From Thermococcus sp. AM4 (lineage in GTDB: Archaea > Methanobacteriota_B > Thermococci > Thermococcales > Thermococcaceae), in NCBI RefSeq assembly GCF_000151205.2, contig NC_016051.1, positions 620,001-684,000 on the forward strand: a DNA stretch of 64,000 nucleotides. Reading direction: 5' to 3'. A model generated the notes under the pieces. The model saw only the letters and a program-made list of their open reading frames with translations, searched no databases and was not told the DNA's origin. This document shows, one piece after another, positions 7,084-15,863 of the stretch. The translations under genes and the position numbers were made by a program. The number at the start of each line of letters is the position of its first letter. Position 1 is the first letter of the stretch.

Positions 7084-8829
7084 TTAGAGTTCCACGAGAT
7101 CCTTTAAAACTTCCCTCACTCCCGGACCAACGGCCTCAAAGAACTCTTCCCTGCTCCTGAAGGGCCTTTTCGCGAGTATCCTTACGGCGGTTTTCCTGCT
7201 AATCCCGGGGATGAGGCCCAGAACCTTCGGACTCTCGCGGTTCACGTTTATCGGAACCGGAACCCCGGTTATGCTCCTGAAGCCGTGGTCCACTATGAGG
7301 ACGTCGTAGAATCGGTTGAGGGGAATTTCCTTGGGAATGCCCACGATGAGTGGATAGCTGCCTATCTGCCTCCCGTAGGTCAGCCCGTTGTCGAAGACCT
7401 CCGCTCGAACATCCCTCAGCACCGTCCCAACGGGGACGACCCTCTTGAGCATGGGCAGATCGATCTCGTGCCTTATCTTGTGCCTGTAGTGCTGGATTAA
7501 GCGCTTGTGCTTTTCCGTCTTGACCTTGCTCCTCATGTGCCAGAGCGGCGTTCCCGGAAAGACCACCACCTGACGGATGTTTATCCTCCTGACCATCAGC
7601 CCATCGTCGAGGAGTCTCTTGAGGAACTGGAAGGTTATCTCGTAGCTTTTCTTCGTCTCGCCCGGCAGGCCGAAGATAATGTTTATTCCGGGCAAAAGCC
7701 ACGGCATGCCGTTGTAGCCCCTCCTCGCGCCGACCTCGTTGAGGATTTTCACTGCCTCGTAGGTTTCCTCGGCGGTTGCGTTCAGGTTGTTCAGCTTTGC
7801 CACCTTCGGATCCGCGCTCTCGAGGCCGAAAGCAACGACGTTGCCCGGCGTTCCGTACTTTATGAGCGCCTTCGCGATTCTCACGCTCTCTTCCGGGTAG
7901 TTCGCTATGACGGCCGGATTCGCGTTGTCCACGTGGAGCGTTTTTACTTCCGGCGCAACAGAGCGGATTCCAGCGAAGAGCCTCTCTATTGCCTCGGGGT
8001 TGGGAACCGGCACGCGACCGTTCGGCCTCGCCATGTAGGAGAATATGCAGCTCTGCCTTCCAACGCGGAAGTGTCTCACGCCAAGCCCGTATAGGGCCTT
8101 CACCTCGGCCACGACGTCCTCAACCGGCCGGTCTTCAACTTTTCGGTACCTCACCGGCTCGGTGCAGAAGGAACAGCCGCCTATGCCCATCGCCTTCGGA
8201 CAGCCGCGCTGGGTTTCAACTTCGACGATGACGAAGTCAGGGAAGTCGGGAAACTGTTTCACGACCTCCGCTCCGAGGATTGCGTAATCCCTCAGCTCCG
8301 CATAGGTCCTGAAGCGGAAGGGGTCGGCGTCCTTTGGGCTGGTCAGGTAGTCGAAGAGGAAAGCCTCCAGATCGCCGTAGACGACGTGATCGAAAACGCT
8401 CTCGGCAAGCTGGAGTTCCTTGCTCGTGATCTTAACGCCGCCCATCGAGGCCGAGCCCATGAAGGCCGGTCCGCCGAGGATTTTGGTGGCTTTCAAATCC
8501 CTTATGAAGCGCGCCACCTCTTCAACGCTCCCCGGGACGGCGGAGAGGTATTTTCCGGGCGTGTGGAGGCCGCCGATGTAAACCAGCAAATCCGCCCTCT
8601 CCAGGATCTCCCTGACCCTTGGAAAGTTCGGAGTTTTGTTCCTCGTCTCTATTCCCCTCTCACCGAGAAAAGTTGCCCTCAGGTCGTCTATCGTTAGGTA
8701 GAACACCCGAGCGTCCTTCTTGGCTTTTTTTATCGCACCGTAGGCGTATCTCGGATAGATCCCGAGGTATGGCGGAACGCCCAGACCGGCAGGCTCGTCG
8801 GTGTAACCGTCAACGAGAACTACCCTCAT
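7084..8829 (-). CDS. Radical SAM enzyme with C-terminal helix-hairpin-helix (COG1031)
   Basis: A 581-residue protein of the archaeal COG1031 family. The N-terminal 190 residues look like a B12-binding-type Rossmann region (LVYIGGLHTPGK, ILGGPAFMGSASMGG). The radical SAM core begins with CPKAMGIGGCSFC at about 205-217, a C-X7-C-X2-C spacing characteristic of this family. The last 60 residues form a helix-hairpin-helix motif (LGLIPGISRKTAVRILAKR), normally a nucleic-acid binder, pointing to an RNA or DNA substrate. Reaction unknown. ATG 8829 follows CGGAGG. It starts a two-gene unit with the thioesterase. Confidence 0.82.
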   Translation of the reverse strand: MRVVLVDGYTDEPAGLGVPPYLGIYPRYAYGAIKKAKKDARVFYLTIDDLRATFLGERGIETRNKTPNFPRVREILERADLLVYIGGLHTPGKYLSAVPGSVEEVARFIRDLKATKILGGPAFMGSASMGGVKITSKELQLAESVFDHVVYGDLEAFLFDYLTSPKDADPFRFRTYAELRDYAILGAEVVKQFPDFPDFVIVEVETQRGCPKAMGIGGCSFCTEPVRYRKVEDRPVEDVVAEVKALYGLGVRHFRVGRQSCIFSYMARPNGRVPVPNPEAIERLFAGIRSVAPEVKTLHVDNANPAVIANYPEESVRIAKALIKYGTPGNVVAFGLESADPKVAKLNNLNATAEETYEAVKILNEVGARRGYNGMPWLLPGINIIFGLPGETKKSYEITFQFLKRLLDDGLMVRRINIRQVVVFPGTPLWHMRSKVKTEKHKRLIQHYRHKIRHEIDLPMLKRVVPVGTVLRDVRAEVFDNGLTYGRQIGSYPLIVGIPKEIPLNRFYDVLIVDHGFRSITGVPVPINVNRESPKVLGLIPGISRKTAVRILAKRPFRSREEFFEAVGPGVREVLKDLVEL

Positions 8830-8867
8830 GGCCTCCGACTGGGAGGGGGAATTTAAAAGGGTAGCGT

Positions 8868-9794
8868 TCAGCCCGAGAAGGAGATGTAGAGGAAGATCGC
8901 GTAGATCGTCAGGAAGACGAGGCCGGTCTTTCTTCCAACGCGGTTGTTCCTTCTCAAGGAAAAGGTCAGGATTAGCATCACGAGGAGGGTCAGCGGGACC
9001 GTTCTGTGGAGGATCTCGGGATCGACCTTTATCGGCCTTATGAGCGAGGCTATGCCTATAACCATGAGGATGTCCAGTATGTCGGCGCCGATTATGTTGC
9101 CCACGCTTATGTTGGGGAGACGCTTTATGGCTGCCATAACCGCGTTCGTGAACTCGGGCAGGGAGGTTCCGATGGAAACGAGGGTCAGGCCTATGACGAC
9201 CTCTGAAATCCCCGCGGCCCTGGCTATCTCGACGGCGCTGTTGACGACGAGCTTCGCGCCGACGACGACGAGCAGGCCAGAGCCAAGGAGTATGAGGACG
9301 TCCCTCTTTGGATTGCCCCTCTCCGCTTCGATGGCCTCAAGGCTCATGTGCTCGCGGTAGAGGTAGTAGAGGAAGCCGAAGTAGATGAGGATGAGGCTCA
9401 GACCGTCGAGCCTTCCGATCGTGCCGTCGAGCATGAGGAGTGAAACGTACGCCGTTATCGCCACCAGGAAAACGGAGTGCTTCCACGAGGTTTCATCCAC
9501 GTCGAGGGGGAGTATCATCGAGGCGACGCCGAGGATGAGGGCTATATTGGCGAGAGCACTCCCGATGGCGTTGCCCAGGGCTATGTCGCTGCTCCCCCTG
9601 AGGGCGGCTAAAGCCGAGACCGTGACCTCTGGCAGGGTGGTGGCGACGCTCGCGAGGACGAGGGCTATTATGAACTCGCTCACGCCAAAGCCCTTCGCAA
9701 CCCTCGCAGCGGCCTCTATGAAGAGGTCGCTCCCCTTTATCAGGAGAACCAGGCCTACCGCAAAGGCTCCGAGAACGACGATCATTGATTCCAT
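8868..9794 (-). CDS. Na+/Ca2+ exchanger family (CaCA) membrane protein
   Basis: About 308 residues with ten or so hydrophobic segments and the two inverted alpha repeats of the CaCA superfamily: ATTLPEVTVSALAA followed by LGNAIGSALANI (about 50-95), and GTSLPEFTNAV followed by VGNIIGADILDI (about 205-240). The Glu/Asn residues in these repeats coordinate the cation. The paired repeats and short central loop match prokaryotic YrbG-like exchangers. ATG 9794 follows GGTGATGACA and its ribosome site overlaps the stop of the NYN gene at 9800, so it is the last gene of the NYN operon. Confidence 0.88.
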   Translation of the reverse strand: MESMIVVLGAFAVGLVLLIKGSDLFIEAAARVAKGFGVSEFIIALVLASVATTLPEVTVSALAALRGSSDIALGNAIGSALANIALILGVASMILPLDVDETSWKHSVFLVAITAYVSLLMLDGTIGRLDGLSLILIYFGFLYYLYREHMSLEAIEAERGNPKRDVLILLGSGLLVVVGAKLVVNSAVEIARAAGISEVVIGLTLVSIGTSLPEFTNAVMAAIKRLPNISVGNIIGADILDILMVIGIASLIRPIKVDPEILHRTVPLTLLVMLILTFSLRRNNRVGRKTGLVFLTIYAIFLYISFSG

Positions 9795-9799
9795 TGTCA

Positions 9800-10297
9800 T
9801 CACCGGGCTTCCTCGTTTTCGGTCTTCCGCGAGGGCGTCATCTTGATGACGTAATCGGCGGCGTTCTGGAGGGCAACGGAAAAGCCGGGCTCAACGCCTA
9901 TAACCACGGTCTCCTTTCCGCGCCTCTTCGCCTCTATTATGAGGGGCAGAAAATCCGCGTCGCGGGAGGCGAGGGCTATGACGTCCACGTCGGCGGTGTA
10001 GATCATCTCCATCGTCTCGATCGCGACCCTGACGTCGGTGTCGCCGGCAACGATGACCGGCTCGAGCCCCTGGTTCACTATCGCCTCAACGAGCCCCTGG
10101 GGGGCGTACTGGTTCAGTATCACCTTGGCTATCCTGACGCTCCCGATCCTGTTGAGGGCCTCGATTATGTCCTCGAGCTTTATGCCGAACTCCTTTCGCA
10201 GTATGTTGGGGCCGTCTATGATGAGGCCGATCCTCTTCTTGGGCTGTTCCTCCTCCTTCTCGCCCCTCTTGAGTATCCTGAAGAGGCTATTCCTCAT
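9800..10297 (-). CDS. NYN-domain (PIN-like) putative RNase, intact acidic site
   Basis: A 165-residue NYN protein of the archaeal TIGR00288/DUF88 type. Acidic positions expected in the active site are present: IDGPN (about 28-32), VAGDTDVR (about 80) and SRDADFLPL (about 110). NYN domains share the PIN/FLAP nuclease fold and several are RNases. The start ATG 10297 is preceded by GGTGAGGAG and overlaps the upstream paralog by 11 bp. The pair is translationally coupled and followed by an ion exchanger. No RNA target is known. Confidence 0.82.
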   Translation of the reverse strand: MRNSLFRILKRGEKEEEQPKKRIGLIIDGPNILRKEFGIKLEDIIEALNRIGSVRIAKVILNQYAPQGLVEAIVNQGLEPVIVAGDTDVRVAIETMEMIYTADVDVIALASRDADFLPLIIEAKRRGKETVVIGVEPGFSVALQNAADYVIKMTPSRKTENEEAR

Positions 10298-10796
10298 CCT
10301 CCTCACCGCCGAGAACTATGGCGTAGTCTGCCGCGTGCTTCAGAGCAACCGAAAAGCCGGGCTCAACGCCTATAACAACCGTTTCCTTGCCCTTCTCCTT
10401 GGCCTTGAGTATGACGGGCAGGAACTCAGCGTTCCTCGTGGCTATGGCTATGACGTCGATGTGGGGGTTGTAGATCTCCTTCATCGCCTCGACAGCTAAC
10501 TTAACTCCCGTCTCGCCCGAGACTATCATCGGCTCGAAACCCTGATTTGAAACGGCCTCTATGAGCCCCTGAGGGGCGTACTGGTTGAGAACGACCTTCG
10601 CAACGCGGATGTCCCCGATCTCGGAGAGGACTTCCACGAGATCCTCGAGCTTGACGCCGAGTTCTTTCCTCAGCATGTTGGGGCCGTCTATCAGGAGGGC
10701 TATTCTCTTGCCGCGCGATATCTTGCTCTTCATCTGGCCGATGATCCTTATGCCGCTCTTCGTCATCGATACTATCTTCTCCCACTTGCCGCTCAT
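10287..10796 (-). CDS. NYN-domain paralog with degenerate acidic residues
   Basis: A 169-residue paralog of the downstream NYN gene, alignable throughout ([32 protein letters not shown]). IDGPN is kept, but GDTDVR is GETGVK and SRDADF is TRNAEF, so at least three acidic positions are lost or altered. It may be a non-catalytic partner forming a heteromer with the intact copy, or it may have a different metal-independent role. An N-terminal extension of about 25 residues is basic. ATG 10796 has GGTG upstream and a TATA-like TTTTTAACT further up. It is the first gene of the unit and lies just downstream of tmcA. Confidence 0.8.
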   Translation of the reverse strand: MSGKWEKIVSMTKSGIRIIGQMKSKISRGKRIALLIDGPNMLRKELGVKLEDLVEVLSEIGDIRVAKVVLNQYAPQGLIEAVSNQGFEPMIVSGETGVKLAVEAMKEIYNPHIDVIAIATRNAEFLPVILKAKEKGKETVVIGVEPGFSVALKHAADYAIVLGGEEDEE

Positions 10797-10857
10797 GGGG
10801 AACACCGGGGACACCGCTGTTACACGGGGAATAGAGGGAAGGGAGTTAAAAAGCTAT

Positions 10858-13293
10858 TCATGCCTTCAGCAGGCGCTTGTAGTAGTACCAGAGGCCCCTT
10901 ATGATGTCGCGCACCTCAATCATTGTGAAGGTCTCGGTTCTGTCTATGAGCTTCGCCGTCTCCTCCCAGCTGTGGGCCTGGAGAACGCGGTAGATGAGGA
11001 GCCTTATCTGCCTCTCGTCGAGGTAGGGCTTCATCCAGCCGTCGAGGAAGTAGAGCTTCACTATCGGCTTCACCGCATCGACCACGGTATCGTAGGTCAG
11101 GACCTTGCCCGTGAAGGCATCAAGCCTCTTCTTCTGAATCTCCGTGAGGTGAACCGGATAATCAACGGCCTCGCCGAAGGGCGTCTCAAAGAGCCAGCGC
11201 GCTATCTCTGGCTCGAGCTCCCTGTGCGTGTCTCCGAGCCACTCGGTGAGCCTTATCCTGAACTCGTCGTTGGCCTTCTTGATTAGCTTCTTGGCCCTCT
11301 CGCTTATCGGCTTGAGGACTATAGCGGTGAACTCACCGCTGACCGGGTTCCTCGCGGGGCTGAGGTGAACCACCGCGAAGCCGTTCCTGACCCAGAAGCG
11401 GACGAGTTCCTCACTCGCGCCAAATCCCGAACCAATCCAGTCGAGGCCCTTTTCGCGAGCCTCCTTCTCAAGGAGCTCCAGTGCCTTGCTTCCCAGGCCT
11501 CTGTCCATCGCGTCCGGGTGGGTTGCTATCCTCACTATCCTGTAACCCTTCAGCTTCGCGAACTCCTTCAAATAATGGTGCTTGACCATCATGTCCGGGA
11601 TTATGTTTCCGCGAGGCTTGTAGCCCTTGGCCATCTTCTCTATTACTTTCTTCGGGATTCCTCCTTCCTTGGCAATCTGTATCGCCGTCACTATCTTGCC
11701 GTTCTTGAGCCTGAGCACGCGGGCCTCGTGGTGTGGAGCATCAGCGAGTAAAGCCACGTCGCTCGGCCTGTTGCGGTAGTGCGCTAAGATATAGATTCCA
11801 ACGAAGTTTCTGAGGTCCTCCCGGTCGTTCTCGAACCAGTCGTCGAGGTCGGGCTCTTCCAGATAGACCTCCTTCTTCTCAATCAGCTCGAAGTCCTCCT
11901 CGGTGAGCTCCACAGGCTCGGCATCGAGCAGGAGAACGTCGAAGAGCCACCGTTCAATCGGGTCGTTTTCCGCATAGCGAATCGGCTCGTCCATGTGGAG
12001 CTCCTTAAACTCCCTCTTCTCCCTCGCCCTCTTGAGGAACTTCACCGAGAAGCCCCTTCCCGCTCCCTCGTAGCCGTGAATCGTTGAGGAGTAAACGACG
12101 CGCTCCTTGTTGAGGTACTTGTGGAGTATCGGGACGTGGATTCCTGCCGCTTCGTCGAGAATGTAGAGGTCTGCGCTCTTCTTGTAACCATCGGCCGGCG
12201 GGTAATAGCGGAGGCCGATTTTCCTCGCGTAGAGCTCCTTTATCAGCCCGCGCTCTTCAACGACGTAGGGCTTGAAGCCGAGCCTTTCCAAAGCCCTCTT
12301 GGCGAAGCGGAACAGGGCCTGAACGTTCTCAAGCTCGGGGGCGGTAACGACGATTCTCGTCCTCTTCTTTAGGGCCAAAGCTAAACCTATCGCGCCGATT
12401 CCGACGGAAACGCTCTTGCCCCTTCCCCTATCTGCCGTCAGAACGAGCATTCCGCCCTCGACCAGCTCCTCGAAGGCCTTCAAAACCTCGACCTGGCCCT
12501 CGGTTAGGGCCATCTCGTAGAGCTCCTTCGGGAAGAGAGTCTCCTCCGGGATAGGAACTCCCTTTCTCGCTTTAATCCTCGCCTGGCTCTTGCTCCTCTT
12601 CGGCTTTTTCCTGGCCTTTCCGCCCTCGGTGATGATGTAAATTCCATCGTGCTCCGTGAACTTCCTGATGAGCCTTCTATTGAAGCGCTTCTTGACGTCG
12701 TCTATGGTGTAGGGGGGCGTTACAAGGCTCTTGTGAAAGCCCGTCCACATGTTCTTCCACTTCTCGAAGGGGTGAGCCAGTATGAAAATCAGCCCTCCAC
12801 CACGAACGGTCTCGATAATCCTTCCGAGGTCGTTCGGCGAGTAGTCGTAGCTCATATCGAGGATGAGCAAATCGTAGGTCCTTCCGAGGATGTCGCGGGT
12901 GTGCTTGAAGGTAACGGCCTTTACCTCGACGTTTGAGCCAGCCAAGACGTCGAAGTGCTTCCTGAAGGCCTCGTAGCGCTTTCTGCCGAAGGTCTCCTCG
13001 CCGAGCGCGTCGGTGGCGTAGAGGACCTCTATTTTATCCTCGCTCTCGTCGCGGAGGCGCTTCTTCATGAGCTCTTCCAAAATTCCGCTCAGAACCCTCG
13101 CGGAGGCCCCCGCGAGTATTCCGGCCAACTCGGCCTTCCTCAGTGTATCGCCCTCGATTACAATCATTCTCCTGTGGAAGTTCTCAAGGGCCTGGGCTAA
13201 AGCCGTCTCGGTGAGCTTTAAGATTGAGTCCTTAACCTTCTCGCCCTTCGCGTAGTCTCTCACTTCCTTGTCAAAGCGGACCTTCACGGTCAT
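10858..13293 (-). CDS. tmcA: RNA cytidine acetyltransferase TmcA (Nat10/Kre33 family)
   Basis: An 811-residue enzyme that makes N4-acetylcytidine in RNA using ATP and acetyl-CoA. The N-terminal domain carries the conserved region LDMSYDYSPNDL (about 146). Walker A is TADRGRGKS (about 286-294) and Walker B-like LYILDEAAG near 365. A GNAT domain follows (about 520-640, with HPDAMDRGLGSKALELLEKE contacting acetyl-CoA), then a C-terminal tRNA-binding tail. In Thermococcales the homolog acetylates many rRNA, tRNA and mRNA sites. ATG 13293 follows GGGGGGTCGCT. The NYN pair lies 62 bp downstream on the same strand, with its own TATA-like element. Confidence 0.95.
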   Translation of the reverse strand: MTVKVRFDKEVRDYAKGEKVKDSILKLTETALAQALENFHRRMIVIEGDTLRKAELAGILAGASARVLSGILEELMKKRLRDESEDKIEVLYATDALGEETFGRKRYEAFRKHFDVLAGSNVEVKAVTFKHTRDILGRTYDLLILDMSYDYSPNDLGRIIETVRGGGLIFILAHPFEKWKNMWTGFHKSLVTPPYTIDDVKKRFNRRLIRKFTEHDGIYIITEGGKARKKPKRSKSQARIKARKGVPIPEETLFPKELYEMALTEGQVEVLKAFEELVEGGMLVLTADRGRGKSVSVGIGAIGLALALKKRTRIVVTAPELENVQALFRFAKRALERLGFKPYVVEERGLIKELYARKIGLRYYPPADGYKKSADLYILDEAAGIHVPILHKYLNKERVVYSSTIHGYEGAGRGFSVKFLKRAREKREFKELHMDEPIRYAENDPIERWLFDVLLLDAEPVELTEEDFELIEKKEVYLEEPDLDDWFENDREDLRNFVGIYILAHYRNRPSDVALLADAPHHEARVLRLKNGKIVTAIQIAKEGGIPKKVIEKMAKGYKPRGNIIPDMMVKHHYLKEFAKLKGYRIVRIATHPDAMDRGLGSKALELLEKEAREKGLDWIGSGFGASEELVRFWVRNGFAVVHLSPARNPVSGEFTAIVLKPISERAKKLIKKANDEFRIRLTEWLGDTHRELEPEIARWLFETPFGEAVDYPVHLTEIQKKRLDAFTGKVLTYDTVVDAVKPIVKLYFLDGWMKPYLDERQIRLLIYRVLQAHSWEETAKLIDRTETFTMIEVRDIIRGLWYYYKRLLKA

Positions 13294-13373
13294 AGCGACC
13301 CCCCGCTAAAGGGGAGAAAGTTGGCTTAAAAAGGTAGCTCAAACCTTTTAATCTCCACCGCGTAGCTTTGTGC

Positions 13374-13715
13374 ATGAAGGCCGAGATCAAAAACCTCATA
13401 GACAGGGGGACGTACAGGAAGCTGCCCCTCTTTGAGGGAGAACTGCCCGAGAACAGCTACGCCCAGATAGTGGAGATCAAGCCCGGGCAGACGGTCGGGA
13501 GGCACTACCACCTGCACCAGTACGAGCTGTTCTGCATACTGAGCGGCGAGGCAAGGCTCGGCATCGGCGATGAGGAGTACCTCGCGAGGCCGGGCGATAT
13601 ATTCCTCGTCAAGCCGAGAACTGTTCACTGGGTGATCAACGAGCGCGACGAGCCCTTCAGGCTCTTCGTGGTTAAGCTGAACTACCGCGGAGACGACTCG
13701 GTGTGGCTGGATTAA
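13374..13715 (+). CDS. Cupin-domain protein
   Basis: A 113-residue single-domain cupin. Metal-ligand motif 1 is GRHYHLHQYELFCILSG (about 43-59; two His and one Glu) and motif 2 is PGDIFLVKPRTVHWV (about 75-89; His). Substrate unknown; small cupins of this type include sugar isomerases, dioxygenases and sensors. The TATA-like CCTTTTAATC lies about 25 nt before ATG 13374, so the transcript is probably leaderless. It is convergent with, and overlaps by 4 bp, the RelE-like gene. Confidence 0.8.
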   Translation: MKAEIKNLIDRGTYRKLPLFEGELPENSYAQIVEIKPGQTVGRHYHLHQYELFCILSGEARLGIGDEEYLARPGDIFLVKPRTVHWVINERDEPFRLFVVKLNYRGDDSVWLD

Positions 13716-13993
13716 CGATAGGCACTTTCCCGGGGTCTTAGGTCCGTTACCACTATCACTTTTTCCTCCCAGTAGACCGTGTAGAAAAGGCGGTAGTCCC
13801 CAATCCGAAACCGATACGTATTGGTGTGACGGCTTTTGGTTCCTTTCACTGGCTTTACATCAAAGGGAGGTTTGGGAAAAGGGTTGTGCTCCAGAACCCT
13901 TAAGAACTCCGAGAGCTTTTTCCTCTGGCTCTCTTTCAGGTATTTCTTGGCGTTCCTGATGACATTCCTGTCCACCACAACCTGAAAGGGCAT
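13712..13993 (-). CDS. relE: RelE/ParE-family toxin
   Basis: A 93-residue RelE-like protein. Features are an N-terminal basic helix (RNVIRNAKKYLKE), the central strand TYRFRIGDYRLFYTVY (about 58-73) and a C-terminal basic/aromatic end (LRPRESAYR). Archaeal RelE toxins cleave mRNA in the ribosomal A site. It is 9 bp downstream of the antitoxin gene and starts with ATG after AGGTGATTGA. Size, order and spacing fit the archaeal RelBE arrangement. Confidence 0.82.
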   Translation of the reverse strand: MPFQVVVDRNVIRNAKKYLKESQRKKLSEFLRVLEHNPFPKPPFDVKPVKGTKSRHTNTYRFRIGDYRLFYTVYWEEKVIVVTDLRPRESAYR

Positions 13994-14002
13994 TCAATCA
14001 CC

Positions 14003-14224
14003 TCATGCCTCAAGCTCCCTGAGGGCCTCCTCAAGGCTCATGCCTTTCTCTGGGTTTTTCCTAAGTTCCTCTGCTTTCCTGAGGAGTTCCTCGTAAAGTT
14101 CCTCGTTCACGATCTCAGGCTCCTCAGACTCGGCTATTAGCCTCAGAAGCTCCTCTTCAATTTCATCGAGCTTCTTCCGCATCTCTCTGATATCATTGAG
14201 AAGCCTGATGACACTCACTCCCAT
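14003..14224 (-). CDS. relB: RelB-like antitoxin
   Basis: A 73-residue, strongly acidic, all-helical protein lacking a clear DNA-binding domain, like Pyrococcus RelB which wraps around RelE. Long amphipathic helices span residues 5-35 and 40-72. It precedes the RelE-like gene by 9 bp on the same strand. The TATA-like TTTTTAACT sits about 25 nt upstream of the ATG. Identification rests on context and composition; the sequence itself is low in diagnostic motifs. Confidence 0.72.
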   Translation of the reverse strand: MGVSVIRLLNDIREMRKKLDEIEEELLRLIAESEEPEIVNEELYEELLRKAEELRKNPEKGMSLEEALRELEA

Positions 14225-14314
14225 GATACCACCGTGTTCCGTACGCTATGGAGTTAAAAAGGGTTTTGGAAAAGCTTAATTTCTCCCGGCGCAATCCACA
14301 TTGGTGGGACGAAA

Positions 14315-15019
14315 ATGGAGAGAACGATCGGCATCCTCGGCGGCATGGGCCCGCTCGCGACTGCGGAACTCTTCCGGAGGATAGTGGTGAAAACGCCTGC
14401 AAAGCGGGATCAGGACCATCCGAGGATCATCATCTACAACAACCCGAAGATACCCGACAGAACCGCCTTCATCCTCGGTAAAGGCCCGGATCCAAGGCCC
14501 GAGCTCATCGACAGCGCGAAAAAGCTCGAGAGCTGGGGCGCGGACTTTATCATAATGCCCTGCAACACGGCACATTTCTTCGCAGAAACGATCCAGAGGG
14601 CGATAAGAATTCCCCTCGTGAGCATGGTCGAGGAAACGGCTGAGCGCGTGAAGGAGATGGGCCTCAGGAAGGTGGGCCTCCTCGCGACGGACGGAACGGT
14701 TAAGGGCCTGGTCTACCACCGTGCCCTTTTGAAGAGGGGAATAAGCATAGCCGTGCCCGGGAAGAACGATCAGAGGCTCGTCATGAGGGGCATCTACGAG
14801 GGGGTAAAGGCCGGAAACCTCGAACTGGGCCGGGAACTGCTCCTGAAGGTCGCGAAGAAGCTCGAAAAGAGGGTGGAGGGGATAATAGCCGGCTGTACTG
14901 AGGTCAGCGTTGCGCTCAGGCCAGAGGATTTGAGCGTTCCCCTAATCGACCCCATGGACGTCATAGCGGAAAAGGCGGTGAAGTTAGCCCTCGGCCTTGA
15001 GGAGCTCAGAGCTCGATGA
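14315..15019 (+). CDS. Aspartate racemase (Cys/Cys type)
   Basis: A 234-residue member of the PLP-independent Asp/Glu racemase family. The two-fold related domains carry both catalytic cysteines: MPCNTAHFF (about 82) and IAGCTEVS (about 193). The N terminus has [11 protein letters not shown]. It matches Pyrococcus/Thermococcus aspartate racemases in length and motifs and interconverts L- and D-aspartate. The 3' end overlaps the convergent MBL gene by 14 bp. A second family member with a Thr in place of the first Cys lies at 29038. Confidence 0.9.
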   Translation: MERTIGILGGMGPLATAELFRRIVVKTPAKRDQDHPRIIIYNNPKIPDRTAFILGKGPDPRPELIDSAKKLESWGADFIIMPCNTAHFFAETIQRAIRIPLVSMVEETAERVKEMGLRKVGLLATDGTVKGLVYHRALLKRGISIAVPGKNDQRLVMRGIYEGVKAGNLELGRELLLKVAKKLEKRVEGIIAGCTEVSVALRPEDLSVPLIDPMDVIAEKAVKLALGLEELRAR

Positions 15020-15830
15020 CCATTCCGGAGTGGAGCCTGTGGAAGCGCTCGCCGTAGGCCTCAAGGAAGGCTGCCTCGGCTCTTAAACCTGTGCAGTGGC
15101 CTGTGTAGACCTCCTCAATGCCGAGCCTCTGGAACTCCTTTACGGTTCTCTTTATCCTTTCCCCGCTCGCCTCAATCAGGTGAAAGCCACCTATAACGGC
15201 CCTAATCCGCTCCTCCCCCGTTAATCGTGTCGCGTGCTTCACTATGCTCACTATTCCCGCGTGACTGCAGCCGCTCACAACCACGAGGCCTTTCGGCGTT
15301 TTGGCAACGAGGCTCATGTCGTCCCTCAGTTCGTCCCTAACGACCCTTCCGTTCTCGATTGTGTAGACCTCGAGCTCGGCCCTCTCGAAGTTTTCTCTCT
15401 CCGCTATCTCGCCGGTTGAGAGGACGTTTTCCGTTATCGGGAGCGGGTCGGCGGTGAGGTAGAGCTCAGCGAGTTCTTCAACTTCCTCCCGCCTGAAGGG
15501 AACGCCGACCTCGCGGAGGTATGGCCTCGTGATGAAGTGCCTCCTGAAAATCGAGGGATGCGCTATCACCGGAACGCGCCTTCCGATGGCCCTTAAAATT
15601 CCCAAGAGCCCGCCGGTGTGGTCGTAGTGGCAGTGGCTCAGGAAGACATAGTCTATCGAGGAGGGCTCTATTCCGAGGAGCTTCATGTTGTAAAGCACTG
15701 GCTCGGCGCTCTGGCCGGCATCGAAGAGGATTCTCTTTCCATCTGCCTCGATGAGGAAGCTCACCCCGTGCTGGGCCAAGAAGGGGCTCTCGTAGCCGGA
15801 GTAGTCCTCGACGAGTACGTACACCTTCAA
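15006..15830 (-). CDS. MBL-fold metallohydrolase (COG1237)
   Basis: About 274 residues. The metallo-beta-lactamase motif [11 protein letters not shown] (about 68-78) provides the Zn ligands, with SGCSHAGI (about 192) and GGFHL (about 222) as further ligand regions. It belongs to the group annotated as RFA-P-synthase-related or COG1237 hydrolases, whose substrates are mostly unknown. GGTGAG lies 4 nt before a TTG at 15830, which I prefer; an in-frame GTG at 15842 adds four residues. The TATA-like TATTTTATT is immediately upstream. Confidence 0.8.
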   Translation of the reverse strand: MKVYVLVEDYSGYESPFLAQHGVSFLIEADGKRILFDAGQSAEPVLYNMKLLGIEPSSIDYVFLSHCHYDHTGGLLGILRAIGRRVPVIAHPSIFRRHFITRPYLREVGVPFRREEVEELAELYLTADPLPITENVLSTGEIAERENFERAELEVYTIENGRVVRDELRDDMSLVAKTPKGLVVVSGCSHAGIVSIVKHATRLTGEERIRAVIGGFHLIEASGERIKRTVKEFQRLGIEEVYTGHCTGLRAEAAFLEAYGERFHRLHSGMVIEL

Positions 15831-15863
15831 GCGGCTCACCACAATAAAATAGGGAAAGGGCGT

